Assembly (NCBI GenBank): GCA_023053575.1 | Contig: JAKZAP010000016.1 | Coordinates: 19,300,030 to 19,364,029 of the forward strand | Reading direction: 5' to 3' | Length of the DNA: 64,000 bases | Origin: Branchinecta lynchi | Lineage: Eukaryota; Arthropoda; Branchiopoda; Anostraca; Branchinectidae | Shown: one piece after another, positions 47,583 to 57,790 of the stretch | How positions within the stretch are numbered: position 1 is the first letter of the stretch | How the letters are laid out: the number at the start of each line of letters is the position of its first letter | Notes under the pieces: model-generated | The model's input: only the letters and a program-made list of their open reading frames with translations | What the model was told of the DNA's origin: nothing | Databases searched by the model: none | Translations under genes and position numbers: made by a program

Positions 47583-48010
47583 AAGGACCCCTCTTGTTTA
47601 TCCTGCCTTTTATAACATACTTAGCTCCCATATGGAATTATAAGCTTCTGAAATCCCCACCTTTCTCCATTCTTTTGTTTCGTAACTTCGAAGTTTTAGC
47701 GCTTTTACCCAACAAAAGTTTGCCGGAATCTTCAAGGTCCGCTGACAACTCCTTCACACATAAGGATGTGATAATCTTCTGTTTATTACTTCTTTTATTT
47801 GCTTAGTTTGCCCACTTTTTAACCAAGGCACATTCAGTTTTCAAATGTTTTGCGCCTAGCAGCCCCGAGAGCAGGAAGGCTGGATATAGTCGATAAGAGC
47901 TAACAAGAGAATCGCTAGTTTGAGGAGGAAAGTAATGGTATTTTCGAAAACGGTTTTTCTGGTCCATTTCATAGGGAAAATATCATTTTTAGTAAGACTT
48001 TTGCTTTAAC
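47583..48010 (+). repeat. Interspersed repeat, uninterrupted copy of 32488-33235
   Basis: Same phrase order as 32488-33235 but without the MITE. It ends about 60 bp before a MED16 acceptor. Confidence 0.8.
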
Positions 48011-48069
48011 TAATGGTAATAAACAGAGAGCAGCAAAGCAATTGTCTCACTGTTTGCATTTTTTTTCAG

Positions 48070-48260
48070 CCGTCCTTCAAACCAAGATGAGCGAATACGG
48101 AACAGAAATCGACAAGGTCCTCCCCTTCCTGGATGTAAAGGAGTTCACCATCGATGCTAACACTCTTTCGACCCTGCAACCCCTCATTCAGTGGGTGGGG
48201 AATTCCTCACTCCGTCTTTTATCCAGTGTGCCGGAAAAGCAGAGGGCCAAATCGGCAGCG
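48070..48260 (+). CDS. MED16: MED16 exon G: LQPLIQWVGN motif
   Basis: The acceptor is TTTTTTTCAG and the donor is GTGAGT. It begins with 2 nt completing a Thr and ends in phase 0 (63 codons). It reads VLQTKMSEYGTEIDKVLPFL, then FTIDANTLSTLQPLIQWVGN and SSVPEKQRAKSAA. Human MED16 has a close counterpart: a KITDVDIDKVM segment, [20 protein letters not shown] and LASLPNQ. This is one of the two most diagnostic exons. Confidence 0.96.
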
Positions 48261-49640
48261 GTGAGTTTTAGGTCATTAAAGTTCAACTGAAAAGCCAGTT
48301 TATTATTGTATCTTACGCACTGGATTATTTACTCTGCTGGGGGTCATAGTTTAGTTTTTACTCACTATAGTTGTGATAGTCACTGTGAGAGTATGAACCG
48401 ACAAGATCAAACTATAAGCTTTGAAGCCAAGCTGACCATTCATTACGAAAGAAATAGAAAACTGTGATTTTCGGGGTTTCTTATGGATCAGCTAATTATC
48501 CCTCTAGGATGATGTGCGAGGGATAAATTTAAATTCGTATATTTCGGTTGCACTTCGGGCAAACCGTTCTCAGCGAAAAACAAACAACTAAATCATAAAA
48601 TCCAAACACAATGCGAAGTGATTGTGAAAGAAAAGTGATGCGGAACCAACAAAACATACAACGATATGTAACTAAAAAACAGAAGAACGATGCTGATTGA
48701 AACGACAAACAAATTCAAATAAAATAACGAATATTAAAATGTGCGTGTTAAAAGTGTATATATACAAATCTGTGATTATTTTACAGTTCTGAATTCTGTG
48801 TCTATTTACAATTTGCCAATTCCGTGGGAAAGCGCAGAAGCTTTCACCCAGCCATTATATAATCCTTCGCTTTACCCATCACTGTACAAATAATCTCACA
48901 GAACTCTATGAAATTATTCTGTGAACTTATTTTTAGTCTTTCAGTCTGACGAATCTGCTAAAATTTCTAGTCTACATCCTTCCAGTTTCTGTTTTCCAAA
49001 TTTGTACACAATGTAGTTAGGTAATCCAACTTCTGGGTCTCCACGACCAACCATCCTAAGTAATCTCTCACGTTATCTGACTACCTTACATATTAGTGCT
49101 TTTTATTACCTCTGATTTTTAAAGTATGTGCATGATTTGATTTTGTTAATGTCGGTTCGAATCCGAATTCGATTTCGGATTCGAATCCTCAGCACGAAAT
49201 GGTGGATTTGGAATTGGATTCGTACCTAGCCCTGGATTCGGATTCGGATCTGAATAACTTCATGAATGGATTCGCCCATCTCTGTTTGCTTAGCTTCAAA
49301 ATAAGCTCGAAAGAGTACCACGACTGTCAGCGTAGCAGGTTTGCTTATCGACAGCTGGCAATTTGATGCTAATGAATATGACATAGGGCTACCACAAGTT
49401 TGAAGGATCTTACAAATCAGCATTCATGAATAGCGGAGTAGTGGAGCGTCGCATTTTTATCTGATTTCCAAACCATTTTTGATAAAGACAAGTAAATCGT
49501 AACCAGACTTTTCCTGTAACAGGCCTATTCAGTGAATCTTTAAGAGTATATAGTAAATAAGTATAATTAATTTATTTCTGACCCGCCATTTGAAAAGTGG
49601 AGTATGTAAAATAAAATAAAAGAAACAACAAATACAATAT
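48261..49640. repeat. MED16 intron; GGATTCGAATCC-type simple repeat
   Basis: 48276-48300 carries one end of the TTAA family (TTAAAGTTCAACTGAAAAGC). 49150-49265 is a stretch of imperfect GATTCG/CGAATC palindromic repeats. A minus-strand retroposon end (ACCCGCCATTTGAAAAGTGG then AGT) is at 49579-49605. The rest is unassigned. Confidence 0.45.
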
Positions 49641-49775
49641 ACCGTTTAGTAGTTGACTGTGTTAAACGGATACGTCAGCTGATGTTTTATTTTAGCGATA
49701 TTTTGGCCTTTCTTCGCAAGGGTCCTCTTCAGGCACAAGCTGGAAGCGAACCTGTCATCACAGTATGATTAACCT
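49640..49775. repeat. Arm of the 51703-type MITE
   Basis: AAACGGATACGTCAGCTGAT, GCGATATTTTGGCCTTTCTT and CAAGGGTCCTCTTCAGGCA follow the order of the left arm of 51703-52094. The second arm is not found, and the satellite at 49776 starts where the loop would be. Confidence 0.6.
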
Positions 49776-50520
49776 GAAAGATGTGATCACATTCTCGTTT
49801 TGTGATCACATCCTAAAACGTCAGTGATGGGATCAACCTGTTTCGGGAACAGTCTGCGTTCCCACTCATGTTTTGAGCACCTGTTTCCTACCCCATATTG
49901 CCCGCCAAAACCTCGACTACCTCGAGCTGTAGCACAAAAAGTTCCGGTTCTTAACCCTGTTTGTACAAGAACCGATCGCTACAGAAAGAGCTTTGTACCA
50001 TCTTTTGTTGAAGTTTTGAACAATTGATTAACTATTTCCCTTTAATGTTTTAATTGTCTAGGGTTTTTATTCTGTTTGATCATTTTTTGACTATTGCTTT
50101 ATTATGTACAACCGCCTTATTAAATGTTTTGTAATTATGATGTACCTGACGAAAACGACAAGTTCGGCAATCAATGCTGTGAAAGTCTCGTTTTATAATA
50201 AAGTATCAGTATGTGATCACATTCTCGTTTTGTGATCACATCCTAAAACGTCAGTGATGGGATCAACCTGAAAGATGCGTTCACATTCTCGTTTTGTGAT
50301 CACATCCTAAAACGTCAGTGATGGGATCAACCTGAAAGATGTGATCACATTCTCGTTTTGTGATCACATCCTAAAACGTCAGTGATGGGATCAACCTGAA
50401 AGATGTGATCACATTCTCGTTTTGTGATCATATCCTAAAACGTCAGTGATGGGATCAACCTGAAAGATGTGATCACATTCTCGTTTTGTGATCACATCCT
50501 AAAACGTCAGTGATGGGATA
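49776..50520. repeat. 64-bp palindromic satellite, interrupted by a LINE
   Basis: The unit contains TGTGATCACATTCTCGTTTT and then TGTGATCACATCC, two perfect 10-bp palindromes 22 bp apart, then AAAACGTCAGTGATGGG. GATCAACCTG recurs at 50261, 50325, 50389 and 50453, so the period is exactly 64. One unit lies left of the LINE insertion, and about five lie right of it. Confidence 0.92.
49841..50211 (+). mobile_element. 5'-truncated copy of the LINE at 7839, in the satellite
   Basis: From TTTCGGGAACAGTCTGCGTT to the stop and through the UTR to AATAAAGTATCAGTA it is nearly identical to 10531-10900, with about three differences by eye. It encodes the last about 60 ORF2 residues. The junctions show loss of about 5 bp of the 64-bp unit (AAAGA) and no duplication. 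Confidence 0.95.
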
Positions 50521-50592
50521 TCTATGACATCGTAAAGTTTGCACATCCGTCTGTCTGTCGGTCCCATCGAAACCGTTGGTCTTGTTCTACGT
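50515..50592 (-). repeat. Family-3 'ends only' remnant
   Basis: ATCTATGACATCGTAAAGTT (the inverted right end) is followed after about 40 bp by GAAACCGTTGGTCTTGTTC (the inverted left end CAAGACCAACGG). The array and interior are missing, about 78 bp in all. Confidence 0.55.
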
Positions 50593-50777
50593 GGTAAAAG
50601 TAGACACCGTCGAGTGCGAAAACGGTTTATGGAACATCCCGGACTCACAAAAAAAAAATTAAAGGTAGCAACGAACGCGCCTAAAGTTGGTTCGTAGAAA
50701 TGAAGTACTCCAAAGTGATGGATCAAAAGCCGAAAAGAAAAAAATATGGCTTTAAAAAGCTCAGTTTGTTATTTTAG

Positions 50778-50970
50778 GTGGATGTGCTAAGAGACTCCAA
50801 AATTGTAAATATGTTTCGGGAGTTGATGGTTCTTATACGCATCTGGGGGGTCTACAGACCCATCTGCCTGCCCGTGTTCTGCCGAAACGACTCGCAAGAT
50901 GTCCTTGCGAAGCTGTTCCAGCTTCTTACGCGGGTAGTCGCCAATCCGGAGATAGATGACTCTTTTATCG
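50778..50970 (+). CDS. MED16: MED16 exon H: FRELMVLIRIWG motif
   Basis: The acceptor is GTTATTTTAG and the donor is GTAAGT. It starts in phase 0 and ends with 1 nt. It encodes VDVLRDSKIVNMFRELMVLI, then RIWGVYRPICLPVFC and LAKLFQLLTRVV. Human MED16 reads LRELMVVIRIWG, then KPSCLPVY and LLFRLLTKL, so identification is secure. After this donor the protein should continue with the Cys-rich C-terminus, which I could not find in the remaining 13 kb. Confidence 0.97.
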
Positions 50971-51217
50971 GTAAGTAAATCCCTGTTCTCTACCCGCCAC
51001 CTCCTTCGCTTCCTGCACTGGAAAGCTAATTACACTTCTTTCAATATACCCCGCCCCCTCCAGTTCAGTTGATATATACCCCCCCCCCCCCTCCCACACT
51101 CTACATACGGAACATAATTTGTTTGGAAAGGAAATTTTAGGGGAGGGTGGCCAAATTAAGTTAATTTAGAAAAAATGTTTCGGGGTAGTTAGAAATTTAG
51201 CGAGGGTCATCGAGAGG
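50971..51217. other. MED16 intron after exon H
   Basis: A C-rich run at 51076-51088. Nothing else recognised. Confidence 0.35.
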
Positions 51218-51590
51218 CTAGGCTATATGATATGATATGATATGATATTTATTTGCCTTGAAAGCCCAAAGCAAACATAAATAATTACATGTAAATACAT
51301 AAATAAACGGTCACACTAAACCCCATTTAACACTTTTCACTGTGAAGACTAGCCACTTTGAGGAACCTCGCCAGGTTTCTTATACTAAGAAAATCGCTAC
51401 TCCGCATAATATTTAACAACCACTTCCTCCCATGAATCCCTCCCTTACAAATATCCTCCTTCAGATTCTCAATTTCAAACCATACGACAGGGCAATAAAC
51501 GTGTTTGTTTTGTGGGTAGGCTCCTTGTTTTGTGATTTGTGTTTTCTTCTTTTTGGTGTATTTGTTGTTGCCTATTGCCTTTTGCAGTCA
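51218..51590 (-). pseudogene. LINE 3' end with (ATATC)n tail
   Basis: GATATGATATGATATGATAT at the left is the tail. The minus strand then encodes a short C-terminus (CPVVWFEIENLKEDI, then GGIHGRKWLLNIM and NLARFLKVA) of non-LTR type. Confidence 0.6.
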
Positions 51591-51702
51591 CATAGCATAT
51601 CGTAAGAATGAAACAAATCTTCATCTTTCACCCCAAACATGGATAAAGTAATGACATCACTATAAATATTCTTTGAGCCCAAGCTGACTTTGAAACATTT
51701 AT

Positions 51703-52094
51703 TCAAACAATGTTTACAACGGATACATCAGCTACGATTCTTCATCAGCGATATTTCGGCCGTTCTTGGCAAGGGTCCTCGTCAGGCTGTCAATCCTCTG
51801 GTTCAACTTCGGGGAAGGAAACAAACCTGTAATAATTAACTGAAGCTTCTACCGACTATAAATATCTTATTAAAGTAAATTATCTTCAAATACCTCTATA
51901 ATGAAAAAACTAGTCCTGAGATTTAATTTTTTACACGGACGCTGTTTTTGCTGCACGATTGGGGCGATGACAGGAAAGGTTTTTTTCTGCATTTTGGTCA
52001 ACTTCGGCTTTTTGACGAGGACCCTTGCCAAGAAGGGCCGAAATATCGCTGATGAAGAATCGTAGCTGACGTATCCGTTGTAAACATTGTTTGA
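51703..52094. mobile_element. MITE with about 83-bp terminal inverted repeats
   Basis: Left arm: TCAAACAATGTTTACAACGG through CGATTCTTCATCAGCGATAT to CAAGGGTCCTCGTCA. The right arm at about 52012-52094 is its inverse with about two mismatches. The loop is about 225 bp. The ORFs on it are read through the arms and carry no motif. Degenerate arms lie at 46771 and 49640. Confidence 0.85.
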
Positions 52095-52160
52095 CATCCC
52101 TATACAGCCTTTGCCCTTCCCAAGTACCAAATAACGCCAAACGGTAAACAAAAATCCCTC

Positions 52161-53055
52161 TTGAAGTTTAACTGAAAAGCCAACTTATTTTTATTTTGTT
52201 TTATTTAGCTATATATTTTATTCTGTTTAACTGAATATACTGGGGGCGCTATAATCGTAAAGCTTTGGGAAAATTGTACAGCACCTTCTGCGCTCCTTCT
52301 ATACTATTTCGTTCTGGTGTCACTCATGTTCTGCGAAAGAAGGAGATAAAAAAGATGAGATCATGTTATTTTAAATATGCAAAGCACCTGCTCCACTTGT
52401 CGAAATTATGCCATAACCATACTTTGACGGAGAAGTTCAAAATTCAAGATGCAAGTGTTACCCTTTTGGATGTTTCTTCTTCGCTATCAAAAATCATTGA
52501 CAACAGAACCCAACCAGCGCACGACCTTCTACACTGCTTCCTGGCCGACGATTGAAATTAAGTGTCTTTTTGTGTATGTTTATGTGTTTTATTTATTTTC
52601 TTCATTTACTCCGCTTTCTGAAAACGGCGGGTTATAAATAAATTACTTACTTACTTACTGCAGTTTTTGGAGTGTGTTAAGGGAATTGTTTATTTTTCAC
52701 TATTTGATCTAAAATGACGTTCAAAATATCTGCTGACGTCCTCACAGTGCAAATTTCTACTATGACGCAAAAAAATTGAATCTCAATACATGCGCGGCGT
52801 TTCAGTGGCCAGTGATCAGCTTACGAAAGGTAGCTCACTGCGTGAACACTGATTTTTTGTAAAGCGTTTTCGTCGATCATACAAGACAGATACAAGCGCA
52901 TGGAGTATACAAATCGGACGAGGAAATTAATCGATTATTCGTAAATAGCGGAGCGACGAAGTAATGCATTTTTGCTGGGTTTTCAAACTTCTTTAAGTGA
53001 ATAAGTGATCGGTAACTAGATTGTCACATCTAAGACCTTTTCAGTTAAGCTTTAA
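52161..53055. mobile_element. TTAA-family element copy 3 enclosing a LINE fragment
   Basis: The left end is TTGAAGTTTAACTGAAAAGC, the right CCTTTTCAGTTAAGCTTTAA. The part at 52690-52960 matches 37180-37400 inverted. A LINE piece (52253-52665) occupies the left half. Confidence 0.6.
52253..52665 (+). pseudogene. LINE 3' end, (TTAC)n tail
   Basis: An open frame of 96 codons (LYSTFCAPSILFRSGVTHVL, then CYFKYAKHLLHL) resembles the post-RT region of some non-LTR elements. It is followed by TACTCCGCTTTCTG, CGGCGGGTTATAAATAAATT and ACTTACTTACTTACT. Confidence 0.65.
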
Positions 53056-53414
53056 TGAAATTGTCCGCGTAATATCCTCCGGCCCCTGGCCGACTATATC
53101 CCCCATACTTCTTCCACCTTCTCATATCAATCGGTTTTTCGTTCGTTAAGATTACGTAATAGGAAATATGTTTCTATGTAGTTTGATCAATTGCGGTAAG
53201 CGGAGGCTACAGCGGCTCTTTACAGTTCACTAAAAGGGACTCCTCAGTGAAAGTGGAGGAGGGTGGCTGTTCGTCATGCGATCGAGGGAGCTGTTGATTT
53301 TTTTCGCGTTTTTTTGCAACTAATTGCGAGTTCTTTTTTTCTGCAACTAATGCGAGCTCGTTGAAAGCTCTCTGTAAACCCGTCAAGCTTTCTTACTCTT
53401 CTACTGCTAATTTT
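53056..53414. other. Unassigned sequence
   Basis: T-rich stretch at 53300-53345. No exon of MED16 seen. Confidence 0.3.
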
Positions 53415-54193
53415 TGGGATCCCAAAACGTAAGTGGAGGGATTCTTATGACATCGCAAAAGTTGTCCCTCTGTTTATAGCACGACAACTGTCGAAGGGAA
53501 CGATATATTTTGATGAAACTTGGTGTGAGAATTCTTTGGGACAAGGGTAAGGTGAAGTTCGTAGATGGGCTCTGTAGCCGTACATTTAGGGGTGGGGGTT
53601 CAAATTAAGGGGCACACAAATATTTTTAGTCAGCTAATGTGATAGATCGATTATGCGATAAGAATGCTGAATACGATGGTGAAAACCATTTTCTCGCCAG
53701 GCAAGTAGTTCGTCCAGAATCCGGCAAAAACCGGAAAATTGGTTAAAAGTAAAAGTTTCATTTGAAGTTGATTATATGTTCGATTTAGTGGTAAGAAGCA
53801 CGTTGACCACTTATGTGAAAATCTTTTTCTGCCCGGACAACTAGTTCGCCCGGAAGCCGGCCAAACCGGAAAATTTGTTAAAAGCCAAAGTTTTATTTGA
53901 AGTTGATTAGATGTTCATTATAGAGATGAGGATATACGCTGAATTCATTTCTGAATTTTCTTTTTTTGCTGGGCCATTAGTTCGCTCGGAATTCGGCCGA
54001 AACCGGAAATTTGGCAGAACTAAAGCAGGAAGTTTCGGTCAGTATCGTCAAAATAGATTTGACTTATAGATGTATATCTGAACTTGGTTTTCTCTGATGA
54101 TTAGCTTGGCGAAGACTGGATCTGGCGAAGACAAGACCCAATTGTCTGGATCAAATATTAAATTTTGGGATCCCATCGAAAACTTTGCTCTTG
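53415..54193 (-). mobile_element. Family-3 element, inverted copy
   Basis: Left boundary TGGGATCCCAAAACGTAAGT, right boundary ...GATCCCATCGAAAACTTTGC then TCTTG, which is the family start (CAAGA) inverted. The array units (CGCCCGGAAGCCGGCC, ACTTCAAAT inverted) are fewer and more diverged than in the copies at 44881 and 56579. Confidence 0.65.
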
Positions 54194-54391
54194 TTCTAAC
54201 GAGAGTCCTCCTAGAAATTAAGAGTGTGTTCCATCCTACTTACAGTAGTTACTACGCATGACGTCACATTCTGGCTTCTTGGCGGAAAACTTTGCTCTTG
54301 TTCTAACGAGAGTCCTCCTAGAAATTAAGAGCGTCTTCCATCCTACTTACATTAGTTACTACGCATGACGTCACATTCTGGCTTCTTGGCG
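54178..54391. repeat. 107-bp tandem duplication at a MITE/family-3 junction
   Basis: GAAAACTTTGCTCTTGTTCT through CACATTCTGGCTTCTTGGCG is present twice, at 54178 and 54285. It contains the family-3 end and the first about 60 bp of the MITE, so it arose after both had inserted. Confidence 0.9.
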
Positions 54392-54631
54392 TCAAGGCTG
54401 GAACGCATTTTTCTGTTTTCAGCAAAATATCGTGCCGCTGGCTAATCCGGCTAATCACGTCACAGATATTTGTAGTTGCCACGCTTACTAGGCTTACGAG
54501 CGTGGTTCACGAATAGTTACTATTAGTTGCTATTTCAAGAAGGCTGGAACAGTCAGCGTAGTAACTTTTCACGAGGTTGGAACGAAAATAGTAACTAGTA
54601 GTTACTATTGTTAGAAAGGTGGAACACGCTC
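54222..54631 (+). mobile_element. MITE, 'GAGCGTGTTCCA' family, copy d
   Basis: Starts GAGTGTGTTCCATCC, ends TTAGAAAGGTGGAACACGCT then C. It is longer than its sisters because its left part is duplicated. Confidence 0.85.
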
Positions 54632-55536
54632 GGAACCTATAGTCTTGAAGAGCTGTTGCTAGTTATCGACAAACACGTCACGGGTGCAGTATACTCAGTA
54701 TACAAAGTGACCGAGTCGGTCACTTGGCAGAGTCGGTCACTTGGCAGGTAGGCACACTAATGTCCGCAGTTATCTTGTGCGACTTGTTTTGATATTAGTG
54801 AGTGGATCCTTGCGTAAGTGTCAAATGAGCTCGTTGTTCTACTTGGCAGGTAGCACACTAATGTCCGCAGTTATCTTGTGCAACTTGTTTTGATATTAGT
54901 GAGTGAATCCTTGCGTAATTGTCAAATGAGCTCGTTGTTCTTCGTTTCAGTTAGTTGAAACACAAACAAGTTTAGACACTGTAATTTAACTCTACCCCAA
55001 TAGCGAGAAGTACTGCATTTCGTCTGAGGTAGCAGTATCGACTCATATACTACTGTACTACGTTCCTGTACTACAATAGAAAAGAAGAAAGGAAAGAAAA
55101 AGTGTACAAACATAAACCAGGCAAAGAAAAAAAGAACAGTCGAAAGGTCGATTTCGAAGGTCGTTGTGAGTCAGACGTAGTTTGCAGAAGAGCTTGCAAC
55201 CCATTTTGACCATCACGAACTGAGCCGTTGCGAAATATTCAATATGCGTCTATGACAACCAGTCTCCACGTGATTTGTCAAAAAAAAATGCAAAAATCAA
55301 AATTTCAGCTGCGTTTGTCATCTTCCTTCCTTTCTACGTGTTATGAATATCAATAGAAACATATTAGTCTACTTTATCGCTTGTTGTTCACCCAATTTAG
55401 GTACGTAATTGGGAAAATTTTACTGCCTCTGTACATTTAGTAGATGAAATGAATCATAAGAGTGTTTTGTATATCTTCGACCGGAAGGAAATTGAGATAT
55501 AATTCATTCAGGGTACTAAAGGCTACTATCCGTCCG
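54632..55536. repeat. Unassigned DNA with a duplicated block of about 105 bp
   Basis: GGCAGGTAGGCACACTAATG, TTGTTTTGATATTAGTGAGT and GTCAAATGAGCTCGTTGTTC occur at 54743 and again at about 54846. Downstream sequence to 55536 shows nothing recognisable. Confidence 0.5.
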
Positions 55537-55806
55537 TGGCCGGCACCGTCCGTGGCCGAGTGATTAGCGCGCCGGACTCGCAAGTGAAGGGTCGCTTGTT
55601 CGAGTCTCGGAAGTGCCTACTGCCAAAGTCCACCCAGCTTCAGATGGGTACCTGGAGAAATCCGGGGAAGGTGACAGGAAGGGTGGGTAAAAGCACAGGA
55701 TGGCTGGCCCCCAACCCCCCATTGCACTTCCTGGCTGAGGGCCGAGAGTCGGAGATCAGCACCGCCAGCTTGGCCTGTCAAGGCCAGTGCTGATACCTTT
55801 ACCTTT
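55537..55806 (+). mobile_element. tRNA-derived SINE, full length
   Basis: The head has a Pol III A-box-like TGGCCGAGTGATTAGCGC and a B-box-like GGTCGCTTGTTCGAGTCTC at tRNA spacing, in a Ser/Leu-like tRNA context. The body carries AGATGGGTACCTGG, GGTGACAGGAAGGGTGGG and TGGCTGAGGGCCGAGAG. The tail is TACCTTTACCTTT. The 85-codon ORF over it is not a gene. Partner: 3812-3940. Confidence 0.85.
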
Positions 55807-56578
55807 TGCCTAAAGGCTACTAGTTTCTACCATACTCCGTCTTTACCTAGACGGGTTACAAATAAAATTTAATTTAACTTAAAGGCGTATTCTCGCCGTT
55901 TCCTGAGGACTCCTCGGGGAGTCGAAGGGAACAGCGACAATAGAGGGAGTCACTCCACGCGGACTCCGCGTACAGAAACAGCGAGAACAAGGGAATTGCT
56001 TCCAAAATGGATTTTGTTCGAAAAAAATATGGAGTTGACGAAATTATTTTGGATCCACTTTATTTTGGGTTTTGTTTATTCTGATTGTTATTAATTCATT
56101 TTACATTGCGCCAACACCAGCAAAAATTGATTCCCCTCCGAATCTGAAAGGGAGTCTTTTTTGATGATGATGATTTTAATCGGAGCATTCCTTCATCATC
56201 CCTACCATCCATTCTTCACTATATTCTCTCTCATAGAATACCTCCTTTCCCCGTTCATTCAGTTCCACACATTGACACACCAAATGAACTACAGTTTCAT
56301 CCTCGTCATCGCATGTGGGACAAATTTTGATCAGATACTGATGGTGATGATGAGGATATTTTATTTACGCACTTAAAGGACATGTCTTACCTATAATACT
56401 AACGCAACCTACTTCAATAATCACTCCATATATCTGTAAACCCGGATTCTCCAATTTCGTACTGTACATTTTAACCCCTATAACAAAACCACGCTGATTT
56501 TCTCACTTGCCGTGTTTTGCTATCTTCGATGTGTATCATGCTGTCGACGGTTGTCTGCAAGAAGTTTTTCCACCAGAA
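55807..56578. repeat. Retroposon end and ATTCTCGCCGTTCC-family repeat
   Basis: ACTCCGTCTTTACCTAGACG then GGTTACAAATAAAATTTAAT at 55832-55872 matches 21078-21118. 55880-56160 repeats 21340-21645 in inverse order (GGAGTCACTCC, GAACAAGGGAATTGCTTCC, GGGAGTCTTTTTTGATGATG). Confidence 0.55.
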
Positions 56579-57790
56579 CAAGACCAAAGGTGTCGATGGG
56601 ATCGCAAAAATCTAAGATTTGATCCAGACAATTGGGTCTTGTCTTCGCCAGATCCAGTCTTCGCTAGGCTAATTATTGAAGAAAACCGAGTTCAGATATT
56701 CTATCTATCTATCTATCTATTCCTCTATAAGCCATATATATTTTGACGATACTGACCGAAACTTCCTGCTTAACTTCTGCCAAATTTGCGGTTTCGCCCG
56801 AATTCCGATCGAACTACTAGTCCAGCAAAAAAAGAAAATTCAGAAACGAATCCAGCGTATCTCCTTATCCCTATAAAGAACATCTAATTAACTTTAAATA
56901 AAACTTTGACTTAAAAAAAATACAGGTACGACCGGATTGCGGACTAATTATATGTCCGGATACAAATGATTTTCATATACAGACTCAGCGTCTCTTCTTA
57001 CCCCTAAATCTATCATCTAATGAACTTCAGATAAAACTTTTGCTTTTAACATATGTTCCAGTTTTGGCCGGATTCCAGGCGAACTAGTTGTCTGGCGAGA
57101 AAATGGTTTTCACCATCGTGTTCAGCATGTCTTCTTACCCCTAAATCAAACATTTAATCAACTTCAAATGAAACTTCTACTTCTCACCAAGTTTCCGGGT
57201 TTTGCCGGATTCCGGACGAAATACTTGTCCGGCGAGAAAATGATTTTCACCGTCATGCTCAGCATGTCTTCTTACCCCTAAATCAAACTTATAATCAACT
57301 TCAAATGAAACTTTTTCTTTTAACCAACTTTCCGGTTTTCCTGGATTCCGGACGAACTACATGTCCAGCGAGAAAATGGTTTTCACCATCGTGTTCAGCA
57401 TGTTTTCTTACCCCTTAGTCAAACATTTAATCAACTTCAAATAAAACTTTTACTTTTAACAAACTTTCCGATTGTTGCCGGATTCCGGACGAACTACTTG
57501 TCCGACCAGAAAATGGTTTTCACCATCGCGCTCAGCATGTCTTCTTACTCCCTAATCGCCTCAATAGCTTTCAAAAAATATTTTGTGTGTCTCTTAATTT
57601 GAAAGCCCTCCCCCACCCTCAAATATAGGCCTACATAGCCCATCTTCGAACTTGACCTGTACTTTGACCCAAAGGATCCTCCCACCAAGTTTCATCAACA
57701 TATCTCAATCCCTTCGATAGTTATCGTGCGGACAGACGGACAACTTTTGCGATGTCATAGGTATCCCTCCACTTACGTTTTGGAATCCCA
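56579..57790 (+). mobile_element. Family-3 element, best-preserved copy
   Basis: Starts CAAGACCAAAGGTGTCGATG, ends CCACTTACGTTTTGGAATCC then CA before AAAA. A stem-loop AAATCTAAGATTT lies near the left end. Seven or so units of about 140 bp (GTTCAGCATGTCTTCTTACC markers at about 57120, 57265, 57400, 57535), then CGTGCGGACAGACGGACAAC near the right end. Confidence 0.7.

Noticed and set aside
55537..55610. Functional tRNA gene.
   Set aside because: The box A and B spacing is tRNA-like, but the cloverleaf is imperfect and it continues into a SINE body shared with 3812-3940.
55536..55793. 85-codon ORF.
   Set aside because: It reads through the SINE from its tRNA-like head to its tail.
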